Assembly: GCA_037013495.1 (NCBI GenBank)
Contig: CM072807.1
Location: 11,783,001-11,847,000 of the forward strand
DNA from: Hippophae tibetana
Lineage: Eukaryota > Streptophyta > Magnoliopsida > Rosales > Elaeagnaceae
Direction of reading: 5' to 3'
DNA length: 64,000 bases
The translations under genes and the position numbers were made by a program. Positions within the stretch are counted from its first letter, which is position 1; every line of letters begins with the position of its first letter. Below are positions 1-13,300 of the stretch, piece after piece. Under the pieces are notes generated by a model that saw nothing but the letters and a program-made list of their open reading frames with translations, did not search any database and was not told where the DNA came from.

Positions 1-514
1 AAAGTAATTATTGAGAACTTTTGATTCTAGTGTTCTTTTTTTACTTACAATTCATCTTTTTACCTCCCCTTTGTTTAAATTATCGAAACTCCGTAGGGTG
101 ATTTAGCAGCATGTGCGAGAGGATTGAGAGAAATTACGTTGTACCTTGAAAAATCAATGGCCATTAATACATTTTTGACTCATTTTTTGATATAAGCTAA
201 GTTATTTTCCTTTCTAACCATTACATAGTTTAATGTTAGGATTAAAAAAAAAATTGTTACGTCCTTTTTTGTGTTAAATTTTGTAGTAATTGGTTTAGAA
301 TTTCATTTTAGTTTCCAGAAGGGTTTGTATTTGTGTTAATATATGGTACTATAAGTCTCTTAAGTTATTTTTTCCTTCCTTTTTTCTTTTCTTTTCAGTT
401 CGATTACAAGCTGAAAATTTGAAAATTTAATTCATCAGGTTTAGTCTTACTTATTAGCCTGCAAATTGTAGGATATCTCATCAGTTTCAAGAATCAAGTA
501 TCATTCAACGGGTA
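1..514. other. AT-rich DNA without a recognisable gene
   Basis: No long reading frame, RNA gene or clear repeat is visible. The stretch carries T-rich runs typical of intergenic plant DNA and leads into the copia-like fossil that follows. Confidence 0.5.
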
Positions 515-2230
515 TTGAAAATCAACACCAATTCAATAAATGGAATGGTTGAAAAATTTCGAAAAAAATGGAGTGGTTGAAAAATGTAGAAAAATAAATG
601 GAGTGGTTGAACGATGTAGAAAAATAAATAGAGTGGTTGAAGGTGATAATATTTGTGTGATGTAGATTGCATGGTGAGAACTATAAATAATATATCTTGC
701 ATTTGTTTTAATCATCCCATCAAAAACAAATAAGTTTTTGTATTCTTAGTTTGAGTGTGAGTTGGGAACTTTCTCTTTGAGTGTTTATATTTCTCTTCAA
801 TTTGTGAGTTGTCTTTAAAATGTGTTATAGTGTCTTTTATAATGGGTATAATACAAGTAATTTTTTTATTTGTTTGGATCTAATATTAGTAAATTTAGAG
901 TTGTGTATTCTAAATTTTACTCAATAATTGATATCAAAACGGGACGGTCAAAGATCGTTTTTATTGGAGCTATCTTGAGTTGTGAGAATTTTGGTGCTCT
1001 ACAAATTTCTTAGTTAAGCTTGTTCGGTATAGTCAAAGTCTTGCCGACACAATGGGTGACCTTCAAGTAGTTAGAGGAATCAAGAAGCTCAACAACAAAA
1101 ACTATAACACATAGGCAACATTATGAAGTCTTACCTACAAGGCCAAGACTTGTGGGAGGTTGTTAGTGGTGACGAAGTTACACAACTAATAGCGAAAGAT
1201 GCAAATGTCATCTTACAGAAGTGGAAAATTAAAGCTGGCAAAGTGATGTTTGTTTTAAAGACCACAGTTGAAGAAGAAATGTTGGAGCACATTCGGGATG
1301 CCAAAACACCAAAGAAAGCATGAGACACTCTTGTTACACTATTTTCAAAGAAGAATGATTCTCGAGAATGAATTGTTATTCATGGCGTAACGCGACATGG
1401 GGATTTTCTAGTACTTTCATAAGGTGAAGTCGTTATGCCGCAAAAATTTAGAGTTAGATCCAAAAGCTCCTATTGGGGAAACCAGGATAAAGAGAATAAT
1501 TATCCGTGGTTTGAGACATGAATATCAAGGATTTGTTATCACTATATAAGGATGGCCAACACAATCATCTCTTGTTGAGTTTGAGAATTTGTTGGCCGGT
1601 CAAGAAACTATGACTAAGCAAATGAGAGGAGTCTCGCTAAAAGTTGAGGAAGAAGCACTCTACACCAACAAAAGTAGAGGCACTTTTAAGCGGTATAATG
1701 GTAATGGATCTAACAAGGATGATAATAAAGGAAAAATTCCTCAAGGAAATGGAAGCTTTTGTCCAGGAGAAGCTTGGAAGAATCGCAGTAATAACAGAAA
1801 ATTTGATGGTGAGTGTTACAACTGTGGGAAGATGAGTCACATGACAAAAGATTGTTAGAGTAGGAAAAAATCTGTTAAAAATAATACAACTACTTCCAGT
1901 TCCAAGGAGAATAGCAAAGATGGTTGGGATGCTGAAACATTATTCGCTACAAAGGAAGAAGAATTAACTTTCACGGTTATAACTGTGAAAATGTTGGCAA
2001 CTCTACTCTTAAGAAATGTGTATATCATGCTCTACTTGTTGAATGAGATAAAAAGACAACTACTAGTGGTTCAACCAACAATTAGTAGGAAGAGACAGAT
2101 ACCTCTACTTGGGGAAGAAATGCCAAAAATACTTCGGGATCTGACAATCTTATTCCGCTTTCACCATAGTGGCTTATGCCAAAGCCATGAGATATGAAGC
2201 CAACAAAGACAACTGTGGGAAACCTTCCCA
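515..2230 (+). mobile_element. Ty1/copia fossil: LTR-like end plus gag region
   Basis: A degraded Ty1/copia element on the plus strand. Around 926-940 there is a sequence resembling the initiator-Met tRNA primer site (ttgatatcaaaacgg), so the DNA before it is probably the 5' LTR. A gag reading begins near 1051 (MGDLQVVRGIKKL) and continues with the copia-gag phrase SYLQGQDLWEVVSGDE. A CCHC zinc knuckle (CYNCGKMSHMTKDC) lies near 1815-1856, followed by the gag tail WDAETLFATKEEE. No protease, integrase or reverse transcriptase is visible downstream. The element is clearly broken by several changes and is old; the outer limits are approximate. Confidence 0.7.
538..645. repeat. Short tandem repeat in the copia LTR-like region
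   Basis: Three to four imperfect copies of a roughly 34-bp unit built around 'aaatggagtggttgaa' and 'gtagaaaaata'. It lies where the U3 part of the LTR would be, and such repeats are common in the upstream region of copia LTRs. Confidence 0.6.
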
Positions 2231-4350
2231 TTTCCTTTGGCAATCGCTTAGATATCACAAAGTTATCAGGAAATAGTGAGGAGGTTCATGATATCTAGAA
2301 AAAAGGATGTGTTTAGGTCATTCTTGCTGGATATGAAAACTAGTAGTCATAGTCGATGGCATGATGGAAAAAGAGACACAAATTCCTTTTTGCACAAAGA
2401 TCACTAGAGAGATAGAGATAAAAGAGCTTAGCGACAACCGTAGGATGGACCGATGGATAGAAAATTCAAACACGAAACGCCTTGGAAAAGGGCGTCGTGT
2501 TCCATCTAACCAATGGACAGACTTGGGTAATAAGGATTCCAACTATGAACAAGGCACCTCTTTTGCAAAGTTTGATGGTGCCAGAAAATCAGATAGATTG
2601 ACAGGGAAATTAGGTTATGATAGCATAAGATCTGATGTTACAATGAATGATGTTACTGATTATGAGATTCCATGGGAGGAAGACGATGAGAAACAAGTTG
2701 CTCTTTCAATTTTTGTTGGATTTCATCATATGGATAAAATTCAAGAATTGTTGTGGATTGTTGAGAGCTATTTTGAGTTCAAAGGTATTTCAGGGATAGA
2801 GCAGGTGCAATTGAATACCCGTAAGTTGATTGTGGAGGTTTATAAATGTTGGGAAGATATGAAAATTGACTGAGGAATTGAAGGAAATGGTGACATTAAC
2901 ATTTATCAAATTCTGAAGCAAACCTTGAAAGATCAGTCCATACCTACTAGCCATAAGCCTTCAATTTTCCATGTACTAAATCCCAACTTAACAATTTCTG
3001 AAATCCCCATTGAATTCCAAAACCTTAATAGCACACTAACCAAGCAGAGTACCCATCCAATACCAATGTTATTAGCCAAGCTTGAGCTTGAAAATTGGGG
3101 CACATGTGCTCATGATGAGAGTGGAATCAAAAAGTGTCCTCCAGATGAAATTCTTGATGTTGTTGTTACAAGATGTTCCTAAACTTAAGTTTAATGGGAA
3201 TGAGTTCAAGGATGTAATGCTTACTATTCAACAACATATTATCACTAATGATTAAAAGGCAGGGTCCTTGTGATTATCTTCTTACCTGAAGTGACCAAGC
3301 TTAAGCTACTAGAAGTCTATCATCTTTATTCAAATTCAATACCACAGAAACTACTTCGAATGAGAGCTGTACAGTACCAAGTAGGGATTATTTTTCTTGT
3401 TGCTTTAATTTTTTTTTGGGTTGTCCTTCACAGTTTGGATTTCACCTGTATAAGGGAAGGGAGGACTTGTTAGTTGAAATGATTGAAAATTCAACTTTAA
3501 ACCTTGAAGAAATTGCAGGAACAAGTCCACCCCCAAGTCATATATGCTATGAGTTTCAAAAGAAGTTTATTAGCCACTATTGGAAGAAGCGTTGGAAGAC
3601 CCGAATTTTTTTCTTGTATGCCAAGCTATATTCAATCCTCAAAATGCACTTTTTGTGGCTAAATGGTAGTGAAGGTGCTAATAGTGTTGAAGATCGGAAA
3701 AGATGTATTCTGAATGACAAGCCTATACAATGGGAAGTCTGCAAGTTTGACACGAACAAGTACAAAGCCCGAACTAATTAACACAAAGAAAAGGAAAAGC
3801 AGTGCTTCAAGAAGAACTGCTATGTTTGAACTTTGTAGCCTATGTTGATGAGTTTGTATCAATTCCAATATTCAAAAAGGTTGTTGCTATAGCTCTTGAG
3901 ACAGAACTACTTCCCATATGATAAGAAGTGTGATTTACTTACCATTTCATCAATCTACTTTGCTATCCACACTGGTGGATTTTCGATCAATCGTATCCTC
4001 AAATGCTTGGTCTATATGGGTACAAAATTTGAGTACTCGTGCATCGGCTTCCATTTAGATTCAAGGTCAATCTTTTTCAAAGAATGGGAGAATTGATGTG
4101 TGCTTATTGCTAGAATAGTTAATTTGTTTCTTTTCTTCAAGCTGTGAGATGTAAGCGAGTGTTTAGCTAGTTTAGCTCTTTTTCTTTGTTTTTATGAGCT
4201 GTCCTTTGTGTTGTTGCTGAGAGTATGTTTGTGGAGTTGATTATAGGTAGAAATAGTGGAATGAGTAGGGCAGTTGAAGAATTATGATAGTTTTTGAAAG
4301 AGTTATCTGTATTGTTTCTTTTAGGTTGATGATTATTCCCATTTTCTTAG
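2231..4350 (+). other. Unrecognised decayed coding-like stretch
   Basis: Several medium-length plus-strand frames occur here (2361-2873, 2925-3182, 3416-3781, 3896-4096) with base composition closer to coding DNA than the AT-rich DNA that follows. The segment around 2700-2870 (QELLWIVESYFEFKGISG) faintly recalls the start of a Ty3/gypsy gag, where an acidic stretch precedes an aromatic 'W..RAE.YF' pattern, but I cannot name a family with confidence. It may be a degraded retroelement or a decayed host gene. It directly follows a copia gag remnant and ends where strongly AT-rich DNA begins. Confidence 0.35.
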
Positions 4351-4467
4351 TACTAGTCATAGTAAGTGCGTTGCAAATGAAAATTAAAATTTATCAATTA
4401 AATAAAGAATTATTGATATTTACGATAATATATCATTATTATAATATTCTAAATAAATTGTAAAAAT

Positions 4468-4660
4468 AATTATTAATTTTATTAATATAAAATATATAGT
4501 TTATTTTTAATACTGATATTTTGTTACCATATATGAACATTTGAATAAAATATTTTTTTGACAATTATTAATTTTATTAATACAAAATATACAGTTTATT
4601 TTTAGTAGTGTTATTTTGTTACCATATATGAATATTTGAATAAAATATTTTTTTTATCAA
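4468..4660. repeat. Direct tandem duplication, two copies of about 95 bp
   Basis: A unit starting 'aattattaattttattaata' at 4468 is repeated from 4563 with a handful of differences. Both copies contain 'ttgttaccatatatgaa' and end in 'gaataaaatattttttt'. There is no coding content. Confidence 0.75.
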
Positions 4661-5104
4661 TGTTTCATAAATAGGTATAGAAAATATGTATATATGAAAA
4701 AAATTAAGTGATTATAAGTTCTAAAAGTATAAAAAAAAATTAGATTAAATTATTAGTTATTACTAATATTATGAAATAAATTAAAATTTAACCAACTTTT
4801 TTGTTTTTTTATAACATTAAAAGCTATATATTTTAAGATGGATGAAAAAAATAATATAATAAAAAAAGTTGGGTTAAAACATGTCTATGTTATCTTTTCA
4901 CACACTTTTATATTCTCATGTCATCAAATAAATACTTATTTATCTTTTCAAGTCATATATTTGAATCACGTCAAATATCATTGATTTAATAATCAAATAA
5001 CCTCACAACAAATTTGACAAAATAAAAAAATCTTGGTTATATTGTCTATTAAGTTATATATAATAATTATTGGTGTTGTGTTGAAAACAATAAAGATGCA
5101 TCAA

Positions 5105-6370
5105 AATAACTATATATCATCTATAATTATTTTAATTTTATAAGTAAAGTTAAGAAAGTGTGACTAAATAATCAAAATAAAGACTTTTAGAATTCAATTT
5201 TTTTATTTTTAATTAAGTGATTATATTTGTTATTTATTATTTTATAAATAATTAATTTTAATTAAGAATATTAATGTTTAAAATTGTTTTTTGACCGAAA
5301 TAACTATATGTAATTATTTTAATTTTATATAAAATAAAGTAATAAATTCGTGATTAAATAATCTAAATTAAAGTCTTTTAGAATTATAGGTTTTAATGAC
5401 TATTATTTATTATTTGAAAAAATATTAATTTTAATTAAAAATATTAAAGTTTTGAAAAAATATAAATAATTATATGCAATCTAATTTTTTTTAATTTTAT
5501 AAAAAGAATTTAAGAAATGTAATTAAATAATCCTAACTATTGTATTTTAGAATTCTAGTTTTTAATTTTTAATTAAGTCATTATATTTGTTATTTATTAT
5601 TTCAAAATAAATTAATTTTAATCAATATTAAAGTTTTTAAAAAAGTATGTATGTATAACCTTTTAATTTTATAAAAACAGAAATAAAAAAGGGTAATTAA
5701 ATAATACTAACTAAAATACTTTAGAATTATAGTTTTTAATTTCTAATTAAGCTTTATAATCATAAATAATTAATTTCAATTAAATTTTTAAAAAAAATAT
5801 ATTAAATAATTTTAAATTAAGTCTTTTAGGATTTTTGTTTTTAATTCTTAACTAAATCATTATGTCTACTATTTATCATTCTAAAAAAATAAATTTAATT
5901 ACAAATATTAAAATATATATAAATTGATGTCCGATTAAATATGACCTATTATTTATTAAAGAAAAGTGTTATCAATATTTCTTAGATGATGTCATTTGTA
6001 TTATTTAGTCTTTTAGATTATAAGTGTTATTATTTCTTTTAATTTTAGAAAAATAGATCAGTTAAGAACAAAATATATTATTTTTATATTACTTTAAAAA
6101 AATCATTAAAATAATGTGTTTTGTTTTTAATTATATCTTATTTTCTAAAGTTAAAATACTAAATAATAATACTTATAATCTGAGTGATCAAATCACATGA
6201 ATCACATAATCTAAAATACCAGTAACACTTTCTATTTATTTTTTCAAAATAACACCAAAATAATTTTTTAACCTAATTATTTTAGAATTCTAGTTTAATT
6301 TCTAATTATGTTTGTTATTTATTATTTTAAAAAAATTAATTTAAAATATTAAAATTTAAAAAAATATCAA
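5105..6370. repeat. Degenerate tandem array, about 170-190 bp period
   Basis: The phrase 'tttagaatt', usually followed by 'tttttaatttctaattaag', a 'tgttatttattattt' block and a 'taattttaattaa' block, recurs near 5186, 5377, 5546, 5720, 5825 (as tttaggatt) and 6281. The first four spacings are about 191, 169, 174 and 105 bp. The monomers are strongly diverged, so this looks like an old satellite-like array with shortened units and an interruption at about 5940-6240. The period is close to that of many plant satellites, but no family can be named. Confidence 0.6.
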
Positions 6371-6776
6371 AATATATGATATATTTAATATATATATAAT
6401 TAAATTAAGTTATACATGCTAAAAGTAGAACTCATGAGTCAAAATACTACATGTTACTTACAGGTACCAAGGCAATTATCATATGAAAGTACATAATAGT
6501 TACTTATGATACTAATAAGATAATAAGACTAATCTTAATCTATTGGTTTCTACGCCAATCTGCTATTGTATTCTGTAAGAACAACATCTTAAAATAAATT
6601 AAAAGAAATGATTTTCACTCAGATCTTGATGTTTTGAGTTGCTAGATTTAAGGTTCCAAGTGTCAGCTCCACCCCTGATTTTCTCAAAAGTGACAGCTTT
6701 CAGCATATGGATATTATCATATGCTTTTTACTAGTGAGATCTAAGCAAGTACTTGTATTATTGTATTGAAACAGGA

Positions 6777-7541
6777 AGCTACATCTTCTCAGAGTTATTA
6801 GCCATCACCGGGTGAGGCTTGCTACACCTCTCCGCACAGTTCAGAAAGTATACAGAGATGCTGATTTAGACAATGTGCCATTTGCAGACAGCATTATCAG
6901 TCGTTCTAGGGCAAAAAACCGCCCTTATGTACTCATTGAGCCATCTTACAAAATAAATGATGATAAATATAAAGGTTCGATTCGCTCTGTACATACGAAT
7001 GAAGACACAAAAGGGGACACCAAGGCTGTATCAATGTCAAGTGGTTACTTCAAAACAGATGATCGGGTTGCTGCATCTGATTCTCAGCTCCAGAACTTTG
7101 GCATCCGAGGATTATCACGGAAGATCGAAAGTGCAGGACATGCAGGGAAAGTGAAAGTAGGAGTTGATCAGAAAGATTAGTCTCCACGAAAGGAAACATC
7201 ATAGAAACTATCAGATACTCCATCTTAAGCTGGCAATGGAAAAAGAGAGTCCACTGGTGACTTCACAATCAGAGCTAGATTTTGAGAAATCTCATGCATC
7301 TCAGTCAAAGTCATCTCCGTTGGAAGACAATATTGTTCTTGGTGTTGCTCTTGAGGGATCAAAGGGAACACTTCCTATTGAGGAAGAGATTGGACCAACT
7401 ATTGATGAGTCAAAAGAAGTGATTACCACTCAAAAAGGGGATCTACTTCCTGTTGGCAAAGATACCAAAGATGGTCAGAAGCCTACCCTTCATTTTTTTT
7501 CTAGGTCAAAAGAGAGTGGATTTACTATGTCGTGGTTGTAA
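6777..7541 (+). pseudogene. MSL2/MSL3: Fragment of a plastid mechanosensitive channel gene (MSL2/MSL3-like C-terminus)
   Basis: MSL2 and MSL3 are MscS-type channels of the plastid envelope that relieve osmotic stress and affect plastid shape and division. After a plausible acceptor at about 6776 the frame reads VISHHRVRLATPLRTVQKVY, then NVPFADSI and YVLIEPSYKIN, which fits the region just after the channel domain in MSL2/MSL3. A second frame from about 7210 to 7541 carries LEDNIVLGVALEGSKGTLPI, which fits the conserved C-terminal tail. The two parts lie in different frames, with the first ending in a stop at 7178-7180, so a frameshift lies between them. The transmembrane and pore-lining exons are absent upstream. 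The apparent intron end suggests a truncated DNA-level duplicate rather than a retrocopy. Family assignment is from memory of conserved phrases. Confidence 0.65.
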
Positions 7542-8955
7542 ATAATTCTAAAGGAGATATATGAAGAATTTCTATGCTCATTGGTTTTGGAGAGGATCTT
7601 CTGTTTACAGGGGAAAAAAAATAAAAATGGAGAGATGCTCCACTTTTATTTATGGTCACTGCTGAGTTTAAAATCTTGCAATTGCTGGATTTTAATGTCA
7701 TTTTGGTAGTTCTGGGGATGAACTTTTTAATGAAAAAAATAACAGAAGGCTACATAAAAGTTTCCTAAAAAAACAAACCTTTAAAGTTGAAAGTTTTATT
7801 TTTCAAAAAATATTACAAAATGTCATATGAAGTCAATTTTCTCACGTGGAAGACCATTAGATGAAGGATTGGATGAAATGATGAATGATATTGGGAATTC
7901 GCTAAAGGGGCTAAAAGTGAGAGAAAGTATCACTTGAGAACCCATTAATATTATTAATTAAGCGTTTTTACTTTAATTTTTTTTGCCAATAGGTCGCTTG
8001 ATTTACAGTAATCATTCATCAAAATATCAATTAATTTACCATAAAAATTTGTCTTCCTATTTTAGCATTTAGACCCTATCCACCTTAACTGAGGGAGGTT
8101 CGTTACCATATGGCCTCACGTCAATCCACCTCTGGTATTAGAAACTTGCCTAATTTAATTAACTTAATTTCATAATTATTTTATTATCTTATATCTATAA
8201 CTTTATATTCAATTAATAACTAGCATATCAATTGATATATGTAACACTTAAGAATTAATTATTAATTGTAAAAATTCTTTAATAAAATATACATACATAT
8301 AAGAAATAAATATGATAAGCAAAATGTTAATACATTATTACTTCAATAATATTTTTATCTAAAATTAATTTCGGTTTGAATTAGACTTTTATATTTAAAA
8401 GAATGAATACTTCTTTATATTACAATTATAAGATGATCACAACTCACTAAATTTTTTTTTATTAGATATAATCATGTTAATCAGATTATACTGATTACAA
8501 ATAATTTTTTCTTAAACAACAGATTCATGCATTTTTTTTAAACCAACACATCAATTATGACGTTCATGGTTACCACAAATCATATACATTTTGAGATCAA
8601 GAAATTATAGATCAATTCAAAAGTAAATGATACGATGCTGCTCATTAATTTCATTGGTTGTTCTTTTAGAAAAAATAATGAATAATTATGTTTTTTTTAG
8701 TTTATTGCACTTACCTTCCATCTCCTTTGTCTACATTTCCCCATCATCCATAATCATGAACTAATGTATAATTTATTCTTTGAGCTCACCATAAATGGCC
8801 AGCAAACTCACATGTTACAGTTCACTTCTTTCTTTATCAGCCAAGCCAAGACAATTCAAAAAATGCTACTATATATTCATCATTACATCCAAATTCCATG
8901 GCCCATAAAATTCCTAAGCTATATCTAAGATGTCGTACAAATATGACAAAGAAGA
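7542..8955. other. Intergenic space between the MSL-like fragment and the ULP2-type gene
   Basis: No frame of note. The right-hand end (about 8800-8955) is probably the 3' untranslated region of the minus-strand protease gene, since its stop codon lies at 8956. The two genes converge tail to tail. The middle is AT-rich with no repeat that I can define. Confidence 0.55.
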
Positions 8956-10342
8956 TTATAATTCCGTCTTTAATTGCAAATGTGAATCGTCATCGACGCT
9001 ATTTCTTTCGTCTTCGATAGGTGTTAACCGCATCTTTTTACCAGCTTGCTGTTCAGGTGAATCAGGCACAATATCCTCATTAGTCATCCAAACATCATTA
9101 CCCAAGTCTATTCCCTTCTCTGCCTCATCAGAGTCTTGATGAGCAGACATGTCAGAAGCACTATTTTTTTTGCTACTATGCATCGTATCATGAATTTGGG
9201 GGTCTTTCACAGTGGAAGCATCTAGAGATTCAGAAGAGAATGAAACAAGGCCTTCTTTGACGCATTTAAGATCTTCTATTTGTGTAGATTGACCTTCATT
9301 TGTATTTTCTTGACATGGACCCAAATCCTCCCTATATGTAGAATTTTCAATAACACAGACATCCAAGTCATCAGACTCACTAACTGATGGTTCATGCAAT
9401 GAGTCAACATCCCCTTGCTCTGCTTCCGCAGCAATTCTTACATTATATGTGGCTTCATAACTTGATGAATAAGGAAGCTCACAAGACTGAGATGTGATCC
9501 CAGTCATACGAGGAACGAACTCAAAATGCTCACCAGTTTCCAGGTCTTCCTGTATAAAGTAATATTCAGTATTGAAAATGATTAATATTTACTGTAACAT
9601 CTATGCATAAGCTTTGTTCCAAATTTTAATGAGTTCGTGAATAAAGCACTGCCAATTTTCAGTCATTATATGTCTGTCCAAGGGAGAAAGGTACACAACG
9701 GAAGATAAATGTGAATTCAGATCTTTGGAACCAATATACATCATAAGTACTTTTCAATGGAACCTAATTTCGGAGATCCAAAACTGATGAAATCACAGAA
9801 TAGAAACATCAAAAAATGATTAATATTATTATTCATCCATTGAAACCAAGAATCACACAGTTAGTAGCATTCTGAGGCGTTAAAAGTTTTTTCAATAAAA
9901 AGAAACATATTTTTACCTGTATTGATGATATATTTCCCTTACGAGGGTAATGAGATGACTTAGGGTCAAAAGACTGATACTGTCCTAATAATGATCCTGC
10001 AGTGGTTCCTGGATCAAAAAGATCCCTAAGAACCAAGCCAGAGCCATTGACACACTGAGAACTATTAGTGGAAGATGCTGACAAAAGTGTAATTTCAAGG
10101 TTGGGGCCAGCTTGGGAATGCGACAAGGTTTGTTGAATCAACTCAAGATTGCCTCTCTCTGAGAGAAACTGAACACCGACTACATTCTGAGTAGTTTCTG
10201 GAAAATTTGAGGTTTGGTCTTCATCCTGACGAGATGCCAAGAAGGCTTCAGGGATACGATCTTCAAGCACTTCAAAAATCAACCTCTGGATGAGAGTACG
10301 CTTCATAGAAGCCTCAGACGGAGGAAACCATTTCACATTCAG
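8956..10342 (-). CDS. ULP2B: ULP2-type gene, C-terminal exons 15 and 16
   Basis: Exon 15 (10342-9917, 142 codons) begins [20 protein letters not shown], the conserved end of the ULP2 protease domain, and then turns into a low-conservation serine- and glutamine-rich tail. Exon 16 (9549-8956, 197 codons plus stop) is acidic and serine-rich, with phrases such as [12 protein letters not shown] and [15 protein letters not shown]; the last has a small basic patch that might help nuclear entry. The protein ends LQLKTEL. Disordered acidic tails are usual in plant ULP2 proteins. Confidence 0.87.
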
Positions 10343-13300
10343 CTGGTAAGAGACAATGTGTCGATCAGTAACAATGAAAGAGTATTGACTAAGCAACAAA
10401 TGTTTGACAATAGCAGCTGTATGATTCCAAAAGTCAGAAAAAAGAGAGAAATGTGTAAGAAGCAAGATACCCTGTTCTTAATACAATACATTCAACCATA
10501 AAAAAAAACAGATCTTACCCTCTAAAGGAATATTACTGCAAATCGAAAAAACTAAGACAAAAGTCTGAAGCTTGTACAGCTATGGTACAAGTCCTTCAAA
10601 ATTGGAGATAAAGCATATCACAGATCTACAGTTTTGCAAGCTACATTCACAAATTTTGTGAAAAGGGCATAAAGATACAATACGACTCAAAGAATTGACA
10701 AGATTTCTGAAAATTGTTAAAAAGTCACAAAGCAATCAAATAAGTCGAGCTGCAAAATATAAACTGCATGCAATAAATCAATCAAAGTTAATAACTGGAT
10801 AGAATACTCACAAAATTGGAAGACTTGGTTATCTTGAACGGATTGAAATTGACAGGAGCTTCTGCCAAAAAAAGCTCCAGATAGTGGAGCAAGAACAAAC
10901 CACAATCATAATAATTTTCCTGTTGTGGCAGCTGGCATGAAATGTAAACCAACATCAGGCTATCTTTTATCATTCAAGAAACAGAATAAAAAACTAACAT
11001 ATGTTTAGAAAAAAAATACGAGCATGCAAAAACATCATGATAATGAAACTTTAAGAAAATATTTGCTCCTAATTAATAATATTCAAGTCAAGATGAAAAA
11101 CTCGCTTAAAACATACAAGGACTTCACATTGCCAAAAGGTGCTCGTGATGTCCACAGGAATTTTAATTACCTTGGCAAGTTTAACATGAAAGAATATTCA
11201 GTCTATGTTGGTGGGTCTAATCCTAATCCGACCAACAAATTATATAATGATTTGTTTTTCTTAATAATGGCTCCAGTACATAATTTGCCGACTAACTCTA
11301 GAAAAATAATTGAAAATTGGATCGGTGTATTTCTGATATCTGTACAATACCATTTGATACATATTTATAGTAAAGTTGGACTCAGTACATAAGGAAATAA
11401 ATCGCCTATACAATCTTTCTATTAACTCTTAAATATCTCTTAATAAAATACAAAATCAACAATAATCATTCTAATTAAATACAGAATAAAAATCTATCAT
11501 ATTCTGTGACTTTAACAATCATTCTTTAGTTGGATCATAAATGTTAATCATATCCAACTTTTAAAAGAAATCATCCAAACTCTATCAAAGAAGTCCTTTT
11601 GTGAAAATATCAACAATCTATTCTTTTGTTGGAACTTGAGTCATGCAATTAATTCCATCTTCAACCTTTTCTTTAATAAAGTGTATGTCCACTTCTACAT
11701 GTTTTGTCATATTATTTGGAACAAGGTTCAAAGAGATGTTGATGGTTATTTTGTTATCGTAGTAAAGTTTGACTGTTGACTTTACTGAAATTTGAAGTTC
11801 CATCAATAATTTTCGTAACCACAGAGCCTCACAAATTTATTGTGCAACTGTCCTAAATTAACCTTGGCACTACTCCTAACTATTGGGTTTTACTTCTTAC
11901 TTCTCTATATTACTAAGTTTCCAAAGAGAGAAGTGCAATATCCTATGATTGATCGTCTTCTTCTATTGAACCATCATAATATCCATCAATGAAAACCTCT
12001 ATCTTTGGATTTTTTTTTTGGATATGCCAGGTGATCCTTTGAGGTATATGAGGATCTTGTAAATTACTTCAAGCTGAGCTATCTTTGGGAGGTGCATGTG
12101 TTGACTTATTACACCTACTGCACATGCAATGTCAGGTATAATATGAGACAAGTATATCAACTTTCCTACTAGTATATGATACTTTTCTTTGTCTACTTAT
12201 TTTTGCAAATCTTTTGACGTCTTTCCTACTTCAATCAATGCATCACTTGATTAACACCCAAACATGCCTGTTTCAGAAAGAAGGTCAAGGATGTATTACG
12301 TTGAGAGACACTGATTCCTTCTTTGACCTTGCAACTTCCATTTCAAGAAATATTCGCATTTGTCCCAAGTTCTTCACTTCAAATTATGTAGCCAAGTTTG
12401 TCTTTAATCTCGCTATTTCTTCCAAGTTGCCTCTAGTCAAGATTACATCATCAAAATACACAATCAAAATTACCTTTTTTTCATTTTCAATCTATCGGAA
12501 GAACATTTCATGGTCTGATTGTCCCTACTGGTATTCTTGTTTCCTCAACACCTTTGCAAATCTGTCGAACCATGCTTTCAGTGATTGTTTGAGGCCATAC
12601 AATGATATTTTTCATTTGCATATTGTGTTGGCATCTTCATTTTCGAATACAAGTGACATGATCATAAAGACTTCTTCCTCTAACACACTATTTAGGAATG
12701 CATTTTTAATATCCATTTGGTGAAAAGGCCAATCCATATTTGATGCAAATGATAAAAGCACCCTTACTGTATTCAGCTTAGCCAAAAGAGTGAATGCTTA
12801 TGTATAATCAATTTTATATGTTTGTATAAACCCTTGGAAAACAAGACGTGCATTGTATCATTCTATTGTCACATTAGCCTTGTATTTTATCATGAATACC
12901 CATTTACAACCAACTAGTATGTTTCTTTTGGCAACTCTATTATATCTCAAATTCCATTTTTCTCCAGTACCCTTACTTCTTTCATAAGAGCTTTCCATCC
13001 TAGGATTTTTAAAGTCTTATAGATATTTTTTAAAATTTCTGTTCAATCAAGGTTAGTGGTAAAAACACGAAACTTAATAGATAAAGTTATATGAAATAAA
13101 ATCAAGTGTACAAGATTAAGTTGATTTTCTCAAAGCAATAGACAACTCAGAAGACTTAAGGAACTCAGCATTACCTGGTTTTGATGTAAACTCCTAGATA
13201 ATTTGATCTATCATCGGTTCTGACTCTTTTGGCGCATTAAGTGTGAAGTTCTCTTTCTTTCTTTTTAATTTTAACCTCTGTTAGTAAATAATCATTTCTT

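Larger units (their letters stand above)
4351..6776. other. Very AT-rich intergenic stretch
   Basis: About 2.4 kb of extreme AT richness with no gene. It includes the 95-bp duplication at 4468 and the worn tandem array from about 5105. The last 150 bp (6600-6776) look less AT-rich and end in a plausible splice acceptor (tattgaaacag), so they may be intron left over from the MSL-like gene fragment that follows. Confidence 0.6.

Noticed and set aside
1-514. Protein frames on the minus strand near 505-715
   Set aside because: They come from the short tandem repeat in the copia LTR-like region and have no conserved content.
10214-10501. Plus-strand frame of 95 codons
   Set aside because: Shadow of ULP2-type exon 15, which has conserved protein on the opposite strand.
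12214-12723. Plus-strand frame of 169 codons
   Set aside because: It is the reverse reading of the copia reverse-transcriptase region in intron 13; the complementary strand gives copia RT phrases.
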